A stretch of 64,000 nucleotides of DNA from Scleromitrula shiraiana (Eukaryota; Ascomycota; Leotiomycetes; Helotiales; Sclerotiniaceae): the NCBI GenBank assembly GCA_028455995.1, contig JABELC010000007.1, positions 1,116,001 to 1,180,000 on the forward strand. The letters run 5' to 3'. Below, one piece after another: positions 23,381-35,367 of the stretch (the stretch's first letter is position 1; every line of letters begins with the position of its first letter). The notes under the pieces were generated by a model, which was not told the DNA's origin, searched no databases, and saw nothing but the letters and a program-made list of their open reading frames with translations. The position numbers and the translations under genes are program-made.

Positions 23381-24737
23381 TTATAGTTTCGCAAAAGCAA
23401 GCTCATAAACAAGCCCAAGAGTCAAACGAGCATGTTGAAGCATGTGATCGAAGCTCAGGTACTTGATAGAATCATCCGAAGTGTGGATGTGATTGTCAGA
23501 ATATTTGAAATCGCTCTCAATGACAAAAGCGGATGGATATCCAGCCTTTGATGCTGACGCATGGTCAGAACATGCATACCCGCACTTTGTTTCGACATAT
23601 GGGATATCACAATACTGAAATTCATTCATATTAGCATGCATTCAAATCCAATATGTGACTCATAGCTTGCCTCGGTAACAATCTTCTTGATGAAATCAGT
23701 CAGAGCAGGGTCGACAAAGTCAGTGATGACTCCAACGCTTTCGACTTCTCCTGCATCCAAAGTCTTTTGCGTGAATCCAGTCATATCTTGCTGGAGCATT
23801 GCCTTGATATCCCGACCAGTCTTTTCATACTCTGAGAAAATGGCCTGTGAACCTAATAATCCTCCTTCTTCCGCGGAATACCTATATAGGAAAAGGACTT
23901 GGTTAATATCCAGAACCCTTGTGATAATATTCGGGAAAAGAACGGAAACTGAATAGAGATGCTACTTACCAATGAAATTCAATGGTATTCTCACCCTTGC
24001 CCTTGATGATGTCCTTAGAAGTGAGAAGGACGCGTAGAGCTTCTAGAATAGTCACGGTCCCACTCCCGTCATCATCTGCCCCTGGTGCGGATAGGATAGA
24101 AGGTAAGAACAGATTAATACTATCTTGATGTGCCCCAATCACAACAGTAGAATTACTCTTCCCAGGAATCGTAGCGATGATACTATTTTGCTCCCATGAA
24201 TGTTGGAAATGTCGTGCATAGGCTCCATACTTATTGGCTCCAGAGTCCTTAATTAAGGTCTGAACCTTCTTCAACAACCATTCGGATGATTGTCGACCAT
24301 AATCGGATTTATAATATCTAGTATGGAAGCTGGTGAATGTCTTGAGGTTCTCGTGCATGTTCGATTTCGTAAGTTTCTTAAGCAACGGCTTCAATTCATC
24401 TTGAAGAGCAGGTTTCGAGGGGAATTTTGTCTTCACCGACGAAGTCTTGAAAGATCCGAGGTCAGGCGTCCCTGTGATATCGATGAAGTTTTGGCCATTC
24501 TTTACGTTTTTAGCAGACTTTATTGAAAGGGAAAATAGTTTTATATACTCTTCTCAATTCCCATTTCTCTTCTTCGGTCACCCATTCCGTCTTTCCAGGG
24601 GCGAGCTCGATTAGATATCGCTCAGTATCCACTGCATTGCCATTAAGAATAACTTGATCTCTTTCATGTTGCTCAACAAACCTTGCAGATGCAAGTGATG
24701 CGGAAAGAGCTAAAAGAGATATATTAGTGAGCTTCAT
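23381..24737 (-). CDS. lap1: Secreted M28-family leucine aminopeptidase (LAP1-like)
   Basis: Extracellular zinc aminopeptidase that removes N-terminal residues from peptides. Exons on the - strand: 24737-24549, 24499-23970, 23881-23671, 23614-23381, for 387 residues, the usual LAP1 length. A signal peptide (MKLTNISLLALSASLASA) is followed by a propeptide-like segment (WVTEEEKWELRRNGQNFIDIT). Metal and catalytic residues are in place: His187 in GAHQDS, Asp205/206 in GADDDGSG, Glu244/245 in YSAEEGG, Asp272 in QQDMTG, and His354 in NHIHTSDD. Two cysteines in ETKCGYACSDH match the family disulphide region. Intron 1 is 49 nt with an AAAG acceptor. Intron 3 uses a GC donor (GCAAGC) with a TTTCAG acceptor, since only this joint keeps TEYCDIPYVETKCG intact. 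Divergent from the DUF1774-like gene. Confidence 0.95.
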
Positions 24738-26123
24738 GATGGATAACGTTGATTAATTTGTTATTGATGTTGGTTTGTGAAGGTGTAGCCATTTGAAGTT
24801 AAGAGCTTACCGTCTCGCGTTGATGAGGCAATGCGATAACGAAGCTTTGACCACAGTCCCGGGATATCACTTGCACCGAATGAGCCGAGTCGAACATATT
24901 GACATGATTTGAGCTGCTCATAAGTACGATTCCCTCGAGATGAAACAATATTTGAACCATTTATTATCTATGAATTACATAGTATCTACCAGTTAAGAGC
25001 AATTACTACATATACAGTAGCGAAAGTTGAAGACTCAAGATTGTAGACTATCCTACTTAAAAAGGTGTTAGACATTTAGATCTACCTACTGTAGTATCGG
25101 AAAAGAGCTGAACATTTTAAATCTATTGCGGAAATATACGTACAATAATGGTATCCAGAAAAGGATTATAGAGGCTTGACAGGCTTCTTTTAATGAAACA
25201 ATGCATCAAGTAACAGCATATGCATCAGCTGCTCACTGCGTAGGTATCTAGGCCAATATGGATGGGTTGATCTTGTTTGGCTCAATAACTACTTTCAAGA
25301 TCATTCAATCCTATACAGTACATACATAGTAGATAGATAGTATGATACAAGTACTGGTAGCTAAATGGATAGGCAAGCCATACCTTCACCACGAAAACAG
25401 CAAACAAGTTGAAGAGATACAGACCGGTATGATGTAATCTTATGTTTACTCTTCAACTCTTTTGCTAAGTTATCCATAGATTACATAGTAGTTATAGATA
25501 CTATTATGCAATGGTAATTCAAAATCTCCCATCTTTTCTTGGTTGGTTATATTCCCCGCACTTCGTTTACTTCATTTGTCTTCCTTTTTCTTTGTATTAC
25601 ACCAACCAAATCTCTTCAAGGCCTACATCTGGTATTTCTGGTATTAGAGTATCAACTTGATTCACGCCACAGATAAATGATTCGACTTGGACGTTCGAAG
25701 AAGGGTTACATAATACGTGATTTTCGTGGATCAGGGTTTCTACGTCACAATCAATTAAAAGGTAAGAACGGGACCACCCTTCGATGCTTGAAACTACCCC
25801 GCCCACTACTTCAACTTCCACTTCAACTTCCACTTCCACTCTAATAACTTAAACTAAGCCCTCTTTACCCTTCTAGCTACTCGAAAGCCTTTCTCCTCTT
25901 TACACTACAAACGTATGTACGTACTTCTTACTTGCCCTACTTCCTTCTTTTCTATCCAGTATCAAAACTCAATTCTTTCTTTTTGATATCTAGAATTGAT
26001 CAATTTCAACTACAATACGAGTATTCTACAAGAAATATTCAAAGCGCTACAACTTGGTGGTGCATTCATATTTACCTACCAAAACCTAAAAGGATATTGC
26101 AAAGGAAACAAAACAAAATAATC
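24738..26123. promoter_or_regulatory. Divergent intergenic region, aminopeptidase / DUF1774-like genes
   Basis: 1.4 kb shared upstream region of two divergent genes. The + strand is pyrimidine-rich from about 25840 to 26120, fitting the leader of the + gene. An 80-codon - strand frame at 25597-25839 is described separately. No other gene seen. Confidence 0.5.
25597..25839 (-). CDS. Possible small acidic protein (doubtful)
   Basis: An 80-codon frame beginning MEVEVEVEVEVV (translated from a CAACTTCCACTT repeat) and continuing with an acidic, ordinary-composition sequence ending in PEIPDVGLEEIWLV. No family recognised. It lies in the leader region of the divergent DUF1774-like gene and could be fortuitous or the last exon of an unmodelled gene. 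Confidence 0.22.
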   Translation of the reverse strand: MEVEVEVEVEVVGGVVSSIEGWSRSYLLIDCDVETLIHENHVLCNPSSNVQVESFICGVNQVDTLIPEIPDVGLEEIWLV

Positions 26124-27204
26124 ATGAGTCCATCACTCGCAGAAGGTACCATCTTTTCCCGCAGAATTGTGTTGGTTTGGAGGTTACTTTAGACTAACGA
26201 TACGGACTATAATAGCAAACCCCTTCGCTCGACGAGAGACCCACCCAGCTCAAGCCATTTGGACATATAAAATCCTCACTATCATCTCTTGGTTGGCGGT
26301 AGTCATTGCTAGCTTCTATTATACTTTCCATGCGCCACAGGATGACAAGAAGCACTGGCGCAACACGATCTGGGGTCAAAATAGTGTACATGGAACTCCA
26401 TACGCCATGAATGCATTCATCGCTTCGCTATACTGGTATGATTATATATCTCCTCTCATGATTCCAGCTTTATATGATACTGACATTTACGAATTAGGCT
26501 GTTCCTCTTTATTCTACAAATTGGATATGTTTTGTATCTCTTCAGCGATGAAGCTTCCCATGTGAATGCTGCAGCTTCTGTCGGAAGTCATTTCATCGTC
26601 AATAATTTGTTCCAATTTGCTTTCGTCATGCTATTTGTTCGTTCCCATTTCTGGTGGGCTGAGATTATGTTGATCATTAACTTCTTCAACCTATCTTCGC
26701 TCTACTTCCGTCATAACACAACCCCAAGATTCATCCATATGCCAGCCACATCTGGTCCACTCGCTTGGACTTTTGTCGCTTTATACTGGAATGGAGCTAT
26801 TGCAGTCAACGCTCATAACCTCGCTGCCCGCATTGTTGCCAACGTAGCAATTTGGGGCATTCTTGTCTATGGATCGTTCTTCCTTGTTGCTTACAAGGTA
26901 TGTGTCAAACTATGCACTGCACAAAATTCTTCCATTGAAAAAATGAGACAATGCTTACATCCTATAGGATTACACAATGGGTTTTGCACTTAGTATTCTG
27001 ACGGCAGCAATTGGGGTTGGCCAGTTCTTCACAAAAGCATTCGCCCTTCAATGGATCTTTGCTTTTACAATTATGGGCACCCTTTTCCTAGCTACTTTGC
27101 TCATTGCCGTTCCTGGTATTTTCGGTAAGGAGATCAGTTTCAGAAGAGATACTCCACTTGCTTCTGAGGATCAAGAAAGAGCACCTCTTTTGGACGACCA
27201 TTAA
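26124..27204 (+). CDS. DUF1774-like multi-pass membrane protein
   Basis: Integral membrane protein of a fungal family of unknown function. Exons 26124-26145, 26216-26435, 26498-26897, 26968-27204 (donors GTACCA, GTATGA, GTATGT) give 292 residues. The N-terminus reads ANPFARRETHPAQAIWTYK, followed by about eight hydrophobic segments: ILTIISWLAVVIASFYY, LFLFILQIGYVLYLF, a block around NLFQFAFVMLFVRSHFWWAEIMLI, TFVALYWNGAIAVNAHN, VANVAIWGILVYGSFFLVAY, ILTAAIGVGQFFTKAF and FTIMGTLFLATLLIAVPGIF. A hydrophilic acidic tail ends in ERAPLLDDH, which contains a dileucine-type sorting signal and suggests endosome or vacuole trafficking (inference). The family name is from memory of the conserved N-terminal ANPFARRE pattern and was not verified by search. 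Confidence 0.8.
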
Positions 27205-27840
27205 GTTCAGTAATTTGTCAACCTCATAATCATGATCACATCTTTGACTCGACGATCAACTTTCTATATTCGATGTGGGGAGGGGAACAAAAGTGCGGGT
27301 AGGACAGGTTTTGAGCTGCTGTTGATAGTGACAGATACCATTTTAAGGGGCTGGGTATTTTTTGCATGGAACTGAACGATTTATTACTTTCTATCACTGT
27401 GTTGCTTCTTTTGAGGAGTACCTTTTCTTTCGGCGGGGCAAGGAATAATGCGACATCTACTCAAGTTTTCTAGGCTCAGTGCTGCCCTACATAATGAATT
27501 TTGCGTATACAATATGTTCATGCTACATTTTTATTCTGCATATATCAATTGCTTGTCAGTGATATGACCAAGAGATCATTTATGTTTCGCTACTATAAAT
27601 TAATGGAAGTAGCTTGAGATCGAAGCTCTGTTTTCTATCCATATGAAGGAGCAGATCCACAATAAACTACATATCAGATGGTCAAAGCTTTTCCAAAGAT
27701 TAGCGTGATTAGAAAGTTTCACAGATCCGATAATAAAAAATAAAATGTCCATGGTTATGAACTTTGTCTAACTCGGCACTTTTACGATTCCAGTATGAAT
27801 GATACCAACGTAGCAACTATATGAAAGTCTCTAATATAAT
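27205..27840. other. Intergenic between tandem + genes
   Basis: 3' flank of the membrane-protein gene and promoter of the phosphopantetheinyl transferase gene. No coding feature seen. Confidence 0.6.
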
Positions 27841-29677
27841 ATGCCTCGGCCGTTTCTTTATCCGATAAGAATTGGCAACGACATCTGTCAAGTCAGTCGT
27901 ATTCACAATATCCTAACCAAACACAGTTCGCAGAAGGCGTATCACTTTCTGAAGAGGATCCTAACACCAGAAGAGCAAATTTGGTGTAAGCCAAGATTAG
28001 AACCACTAATTCACTACCTGGACTGGCTTAAGAAGGAAGAGCGCCAGCAATCGAGAGATGTAAAGCAAGATGTACTAGAGAATTTAAGAGCACCGAATTT
28101 ATCCAAAGAGAACAGCGAGAGTCCGATATTGGACTCAATCAGACAGTTGCCCAATAATGAAGACACATGGGAAAAGATGAGAAATGATGTGCAAAAGGTG
28201 TCTTCGTTCTTAGCTGGTAGGTGAGTGCTAATTGACGTTTATTCTTCACTACTCTAGCTAACCCGCATTTCTACAAAGATTCGCTGCCAAAGAAGCTGCA
28301 TCAAAAGCATATATAAATCGACGTCTAACTTTTCACGATATAACAATAAGTTGTCCGGGGCTCAATGGCGGGGCTACGCAAGCACCAGTCGCAATCATCA
28401 AAGCAGAGGAGGAAGGGGACGAGGATCAAATTGTGCCCATGAGTATAAGTCATGATGGGGATTATGCAACCGCCGTGTGCTTGTCCTGTGAAGCTTCACC
28501 TACTTCGTCTCAGTTTGACTTACCCTCAGCCAATAATTCACTGCCTGTGAATAGTTTAGACTTGCGCGTAGAGTCTATTTCCCATCATTTGACCTCCACT
28601 CTACCTGTGAGAAAGAAGTCAAATTTGCCTCCAGGCGTTAGATTTTACTCATCTCGTAGCATTAAGATCCCCACTATATCAGATTCCCTCGAGCATAATG
28701 GGACGACGGGCTCAGATTCGCCACCCAAGAAGGAGATTAGACGGACTCGGCATAGTTACAAAGTGCCTATACTTAAACCCCAGGGCCATCAGGAAGGGGA
28801 GCATAAAAATCAGGAACCACCCAAGCCTTCGGAGGGATCGAAGGCGCCCGTGAAGAAACCGAAGGCGCCTGTGAAGAAACCGAAGGAGCGTTGGGAAAAC
28901 CTACCCGTGACGACGATCAAGGACTGGTCCAAGGAAAGTCTTTTGGATGGAGAAGCTGCCGAAGAAAGAAGACAGGTTTTAGAACGGCGTGAGGCCAAAT
29001 TGAGGACACGTACACAGTCAATATATGGGCTTCCGCCATCTAAGGATGTTAAGGCCGTTAGCAAAAATCGAGATGCAGCAATTCTTGTGAAAGATATTCC
29101 TCCCGGCACAACGAACGCAGAGCTAGTCGACGCGTTCAAGGGGAGGTACACAGCCATCAAAGGATATATTGAAGAGGGGCGCAACGATGGCTTCGTAATT
29201 CTCCGACATCCGCCAGAGATGAAACGCGCTTTGCGCTCAATAATAACCATCAGAGGATATGAGGTATCGCACACCAGAGCAGAGAAAATCGTGCCTGATT
29301 TGCTGAAGTTATTCGGAAAGTCTGTCCATAATAAAAAATTTTATAACATGGTGCCTGAACATGAATTGAAGAAGTTCTATCTTACCAGGGAAGAAATTGA
29401 ACGAAGCTGGGCGGCAGAAACAACTCCTGATCCAGATCCCAACTGGCTAAACAAATTAGAGTTCTGGACTAGAGATGTTTTTCATCTCCAGCCGGGTTGT
29501 GAAAACAGAATCGGAGATATTGATAAGAACTTACCGATCGGAGACAGAGCCAAGAGAGACAAAATACCGAGGAACAAGGCTTATCGGGCTGGAAGTCATG
29601 CCTGGATGGGGAGAGGAAGTGTTGTAGCTAGACTAAAGAGTGAAGAAGCTCCTATATGGAGACGCACATATACTTGA
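27841..29677 (+). CDS. Holo-ACP synthase (4'-phosphopantetheinyl transferase) with long C-terminal extension
   Basis: Two exons, 27841-28220 and 28279-29677, give 592 residues. The N-terminal ~200 residues are an AcpS/PPT2-type transferase, which moves phosphopantetheine from CoA onto acyl carrier protein. They contain IGNDICQVSRI near the start (metal-binding Asp), a charged insert, FAAKEAASKAYINRRL (residues 128 on, the catalytic Glu-Lys helix) and SISHDGDYATAVCLS. Yeast Ppt2 is a mitochondrial enzyme of about 170 residues, so some 390 residues here are extra. The extension continues in the same frame with no stop. It begins with a Ser-rich linker, then RKKSNLPPGVRFYSSRSI, which resembles a mitochondrial presequence cleavage region. 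A Pro/Lys-rich part with duplicated KAPVKKP follows, then a segment starting AAILVKDIPPGTTNAELVDAF (from about residue 393) that looks weakly like an RRM. The C-terminus has WAAETTPDPDPNW and a basic tail. The extension's function is unknown. Confidence 0.85.
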
Positions 29678-30657
29678 TGATCGCTCTATACTTTCACCAT
29701 TACCATAGATCTTTCCTGATCTAAAGTCTGGGCTCGTGTATTATTATAGAAATATGTCTGGTCAGATTGCACTAAACATACACTTTGTTGCATGTATTTG
29801 TATACATAGAAGAGACAATATCATTCCCACTTATCTGTTTGTAAGTTACCTAAACTCGGTTTATGATAGAGAAATCCCAGCTCATTAATCAGATTTTACT
29901 TTATGTAAGATTTCTTCTCTATCCTGTTTTGAATGAATAGGGCAATAACAATATATAGCATCACATATATATCGGCCCATTCCTCCATATAAACTGCGGG
30001 ATCCAGTGGTAAGGAGAGGAAGGAGATGTAAGTATTGGTGATAAATAAAATGGATTTTAGTTCACCACGTTCTTATCTTTTCCGACAGAGAGTGTGAATT
30101 AGATGAAAGCTTATGATTGGATTGGGATAGGATAGGATGGAGTAGTATAGCATTTACTAATTGCATAATAGTATGATATGAGCATTTGAATATCACAACG
30201 ATGCCATACGGCTCTTTGAGGTAGCCTCGACGTAATAATGTGTTTGTTTCACTGATAGACTTTATATGAACATCACCCAAGTAACCTGAATTAGAGTGTT
30301 CGAAATTCAAAAGTTCTTAGTATATATACAATAAACCGTACTTTAATTCTAAAGGCCATGATTACCTCCTATAAGCTGGCCTAAATATATAGTTTCGACA
30401 AATGGAATTAGATGAAATGGAATGAATGAATGAACGAGTAGAAAGGAAAAGAAAGATATGTACAAAGTGGGAACCATCTCCTATGCGTTGCGTTGCGTTG
30501 CGTTACATTGCATTGCATATCATTCATTAAACCTTCATTTAACCTCACCTTACCACCCCTCCCTACTGGAATTCTGCACTTTTCAATCAGGGCATCATAT
30601 ACAATATCATACAATCCACACAAACTACCCATCCCAAACATTTTGTCCCCCGAAAAT
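29678..30657. other. Convergent intergenic region
   Basis: Between the PPTase fusion gene (+) and the membrane-protein gene (-), with presumed 3' regions of both. Contains GCGTTGCGTTGC-type pentamer repeats at 30484-30517. No coding feature supported. Confidence 0.55.
30484..30517. repeat. (GCGTT)n / (GCATT)n pentamer repeat
   Basis: Four GCGTT units grading into ACATT/GCATT units. Confidence 0.85.
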
Positions 30658-32892
30658 CTACAACCAACCCCCCTCCACAGCATCTGGATCCACCACCGGC
30701 GGCGGCGCCGGACTAGGACTTTTTCTCCTCGGTGGCGGTTCTCTCCCCGGACTAAAAGTCCTCACACTCCCTCCCATTGACGGTCTAGGACTCAATCCTC
30801 CCGGCCCTTGTACCTGCTGCACCGGCATCCTAACACCTAACCCGGGATTGAATCCGGGATTGTATGCTATTCTTACCTCTTCTCCTTGTCCTTGACTACC
30901 TTGATTACTATTACTTATAAATCTGTTGACTGAACTTGGACTGGGGCTAATTCTTGTGCGCAGGCCGGCGGGACTCCAGCCTGAGGAGCGGATGTTGTTG
31001 CTCTGGGCTGGGGGTTCTGACTCTGGGGTTGGTTCGGCGTTGGTATTGGGATCGGTAATTTCGGTTTCCGTTTTGTCTTTTTCGGCTCTTCCTTTTCGGG
31101 AGAAATTCCTCCTCGTTCCATTACTATTACCTCTAGACCCAGCACCGGACTTTCCAATTGAACTATTGGATCGCGATAGGTAACCACCATCTGTAGGTGG
31201 ACTGATAGACATCTCTAAATCTTTGCTTAAATCGGCATACAGAGCGGGCATCGTAGGCATTGGATCGTGAGTATCGAGGTTATTCATGAGTAGATTCTCG
31301 GAGTCGGATGGGGCGTATGTTCTTCGGTCGCCGGTTAGTGCTAGATGCCAGTTTGCGAGAGAAGCCCGGGCCGTCGCGGGGGTTTGCACATCATCCATTA
31401 TGTCGAGAGGAGGTAGGTCGTTTGTTGGAGGGAGAGTCGGAGCCGCGGTTGGGTTTGTGTTGATTGGGGGTAAGAGAGAGCTTGGCGTGGGTCGAGGAGA
31501 ATTAGAGGGATGAGGGAGGTAAGAAATTCGGGATTGAGGATCCGGTGAGCGGGAGGGATTGCGCGGTCGAGATGGATCGTAGGTTTCGGGGAGAATTTGA
31601 GATTGTGGCGGTTCAAAGGGAGAGATTGCGGGCGAGGGCGATCGGAAGTTTCTAGCTACGAGGTCGGGGGTAGGTGCCTCGACTATTTCGACAGGTGTGG
31701 TCGATCGGTTATAGGGTGATTGAAAGACGGGTGCGTAGCCTAAGTTGGTGGTTACACTCATTGGTGAAACATATTCTTGTGGCGGTGGGGAACGGGACAG
31801 TATAGAACGAGGGACGATGGGTTGCGGAGAAGGCGTAGGGTTTGGGGTTGATTCGAACTGCGATTTTGAGGGCCGTTTGCTATAGAAATGTGTCAGTGCT
31901 AGTTGAGAGGTACCATCAGTCTGAAACACTTACGGCGAAGATACACCGCGAGAAACAGATGACTCTCTTTTATTTTCTCTTCGTCGAATAAGAAAGAATG
32001 CCAGAACCGAAGCTCCAATTATAACCACAAGAGTCCCGACAGTACCTCCAACAATCGCTCCAGTATTTGATTTTTTGGGGGGGGCTGGAGAAGAAGATGT
32101 AGGTTCTGTGGCAGCACTTGTGAGAGAACCTTTTCTTGCAAAGTTCGAAGCTGTGGATTCTGTCGTAGGCTCAGCAGAAGAAGATGTAGAAGTTGGAAAG
32201 ACAGTAACAGCTCCAAAATCACTAGGATTTTGTATTGTAATTGCTGGATTAAATTCAACGCCGGTGAATACAACTTGAAGTTTAAGATCTGTTGCTTGGC
32301 CAGCAAAAGTCGTAGCGGCTGTGATATCTGTTGTCGATGGCCCACATCCAAATTGCATGTAACTATCTGGATAATCTATTTTGTAGCAACTTGAACCCGT
32401 TTGACTATAAAATTATTAGAAAATCCATGTATCTACTACAAACTCCATATTTACTAACCATGATAATACACCGTTATTAACTTTAATCGAGTTTGGACTA
32501 TATCCTGCACTATTACTATCTATACAGGTTGTATACAGCCCATCCGTACAAGGAATAGCAGATGCCCCAGAAGAAGAAGTTGGGCAGCATCCAACTTTTG
32601 TTACTAAGGTATCATGAATACATGACGATCCACTGGAACAACCAACTGGTTGAGCCAAGTTTCCTCCAATCCATCCACAAACATCGACATCAACCGAGCC
32701 TCTCTTCAACAAGCCTCTTGGCTCTGGTGAAATATTGGTCGGCTTTGGTGACCATTCGTCTGCTTTGTACATAATTGTCTTCTCAGCCACGGCCCACGGT
32801 ACAGCATTTGCAACCCCAACTACAGTGTAAAGTAATATTAATATCGAAGAAGAAGGCATTGCAAAAAGATTGATACTAAGGCTCCTCGACAT
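30658..32892 (-). CDS. Single-pass membrane protein with Cys-rich ectodomain and long Pro/Ser-rich tail
   Basis: Exons on the - strand: 32892-32459, 32404-31934, 31879-30658, for 708 residues. A signal peptide precedes the ectodomain; the hydrophobic run ILILLYTVVGVANA makes the second Met (about residue 12) an equally good start. The ectodomain (about residues 60-200) has a fungal surface-receptor-like cysteine pattern: VCGWIGG, VGCSSGSSC, GCCPTSS, PCTDGLYTTCID, SCQTGSSCYKID and FGCGPST. A Ser/Thr-rich stalk follows, then one transmembrane helix (GTVGTLVVIIGASVLAFFLI) with an RRRENKR stop-transfer signal. The cytoplasmic tail is about 420 residues, rich in Pro, Ser and Arg, with many SPxP and RSPSP sites likely to be phosphorylated, and contains no recognised domain. 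The architecture resembles fungal putative sensors of the cell surface. Ligand and role are unknown. Confidence 0.8.
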
Positions 32893-35367
32893 AATGTCTG
32901 AGAGAGCTCTAGAAAACGAGTGACAAGATAACCAGAGGACAAAGAGTCAAAAAAGATTTAAAAAATACACGAGAAAGGATGCAAAGAATTTAAATGAGAG
33001 GAAATGAATTTTAATCATGACGCCGCAACTCTAAGTGAGAAAGGGTTTTCCCGGGGGCTAGAATCCCACACACCATAATTATTTCTAGAGTACTGTACAA
33101 TACCAGATGACTTGTAACCTGGAACATCATAAAACCCCATTGGATTTTGAACGAAGGATGCGACGGCAGGGTATAATTAATCATCACTTGTAGATAATCA
33201 TCCCTTTGGTGGTTTGAACGGGGGATGTAGGATCTGTGAGATGTAACCAAAAAATCACAATTGGAAATATTGGCTTCGCCCCCTTCATAATTGTAATTGG
33301 TGCATCAAAAGATGTCAGATAACTTTTCCTACAAACAAACGGTTTTGTGTTCAAGAATCAGACTGAATTGGGAATTCTGAAACTATTCAGAGAAGCATCT
33401 GATCTTATCAAACTGTTGATTGTTGGTGGCATCAGACATTTTAAGTCTCGTTTGTGTATGTATTGTACCTGCATTCGAAGGATCGGGATCCCGTTCCCGA
33501 GCTTATTTTCCTGCACACCAATATCCCCCCTTATAGAGTAATCTGCATGTTATATCCACTTGGGCACATCTATGTAAGCTTACATAGTCTATTTTTACAT
33601 ATCCAACTATCGTATCTAAGTATACATCTGATCGAAGAAGGCAAATAAACTTCTAGAATAACAAGGATAATTTGAGCTATGAATTGAATAATTGCTTACA
33701 TACTTGATCTCCCAGATTGTATTTTAGGAATACTGTTTGCCTATGAAATTGTTTGCAGATTCTTTTGAGAATTGTAAAAATCATATGAATTGTGACAGAA
33801 GTGCTCAGGAAGCTGTTCTGGGGGCGAAACAATTGAGACGTCCGAATTGGGCTGCTAAATGCTCTTCAAGTTTATCGCGATAAACGTCTCGACATTGGCG
33901 TTGAATGGTAAGGAATTATTTAATAATTTACCGTTCTATTCTAAAAACCCTTCGGGGGTGTAGAACGTGTCTTGAGTTCTGGATGCTATGCTCTTTCCTC
34001 TGATTAAACTTGAAGGTTCTAGTTTCATGAGTGATAATATCCATTTACTAGGATTTGAATCTATGCAAAAGACTATGATGTCAAGATGTCAAGCGCATCG
34101 TATTATCATTGTTCCAGATCAATACAATGCTTTGGAGGGAAAACATCTAACGGGAAGATAGCAGTTGCTCTTCTCAATAAGTGTCTGGTCTGGTGTCTGG
34201 TCTGGATATATGTTCTCCAAAATCGTATAGTATTGTGGTCCCGTTTTTGGCGTGAATCTGCTGTTCTATCGGCCACCCAACAAACCTTAGAATCAATATA
34301 TTCTTTACCACCAACACGAACCGTCTTACATACACATTATCATAGTGATCACAACTTATCCAACAGTGCCAACTAACGGAATACTAGAACTTAAATTGAG
34401 ATCTCAAGTTCAAGAATGATTGGTGATAGTTATACGAGGAAAGAGTGGTTTAATCCAACCATGGAAGATCAAAACTGCGAGGGCTCAATCAATTTCAGAT
34501 ATGAGGATTGAGTTTTAAGGCCTTGCTCGTTCTCATGACCTTAAACCGTTACTACACGTCTTCACGTAACTGCTAACACAACCGATGCAACAACTTGACC
34601 ATATACACGATTAAGTTAGGATAGCAATTCAAGTAAACCTCAACCAAAAAAAAAACAAAGCAGATATATCGAATATTGACGAATTCAGAAACTTTGCGCG
34701 AACGAGGTTTGACACACTGGATGAGGCTTGCTACGGCGTAAAACCATTAATACTCGAATTGAATGTATGACTACAAATTGGCAGAACAACCTGTATCTCC
34801 GCTTGCCGAATGAAGGTGGTCATGAGCCTTTCCATTGAAGCAATGTGTTGCTGCGAAGATCTTTTGGATCATCGAAATAGCATCATGATAGGATATTAGA
34901 TTCCTGGTATCGAGCATCGACATCGAGACAAGCATATCCAAAACAGTAAACCCAGTCATGTGTAGATATATCTCCAGGTGCGATACTGAAAAGGCGTTCG
35001 ACGATAACGATGCCATTCGTTTCTTAAATGTTGTTGATATAAAAATAGTTTCGTCGTGTGGAAGTCGTGAAGAGGTAACCGCGTAGAAGGCTCGGAGAAA
35101 CAAAGATGGGTAGCCCGCCAATACAAACGAACCTCGGTTGAATATCGCCATCATAGTCTCTCACATTCTCATTCGCAATCAATAACCTGCTACTATGTAC
35201 CTACGTACCTACTCAACCCTTTGACACAAACTACGTTGATTGAATCGATTACATACACAACAATCTCATCACATACGATCTCAAAGATTTACGGCCTTGA
35301 CGGATTTCTTACTGATATTCCTACATCTAACGCGGCCTTGGATTTGATACACTCCCACTAAATCATC
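32893..35367. promoter_or_regulatory. Divergent intergenic region, membrane protein / Lon genes
   Basis: About 2.5 kb shared upstream region. No convincing gene except a possible 127-codon - strand frame at 34771-35154 (listed separately). A frame at 34086-34376 has no family resemblance beyond a chance HTHYHSDH motif. The last 200 bases before 35368 are C/T-rich on the + strand and likely leader of the Lon gene. Confidence 0.5.
34771..35154 (-). CDS. Hypothetical 127-residue protein (doubtful)
   Basis: An uninterrupted frame starts with two ATGs at 35154 and has ordinary, non-repetitive composition, but no recognised family, signal or membrane segment. Its start lies 213 bases from the Lon start codon on the opposite strand, so it would occupy the Lon promoter. 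It may be a small divergent gene or a fortuitous frame. Confidence 0.28.
   Translation of the reverse strand: MMAIFNRGSFVLAGYPSLFLRAFYAVTSSRLPHDETIFISTTFKKRMASLSSNAFSVSHLEIYLHMTGFTVLDMLVSMSMLDTRNLISYHDAISMIQKIFAATHCFNGKAHDHLHSASGDTGCSANL

Noticed and set aside
34086..34376. Frame containing HTHYHSDH, reminiscent of a metallo-beta-lactamase metal site
   Set aside because: The surrounding residues do not resemble the fold, the motif sits at the very end of a short frame, and no further conserved Asp/His motifs follow.
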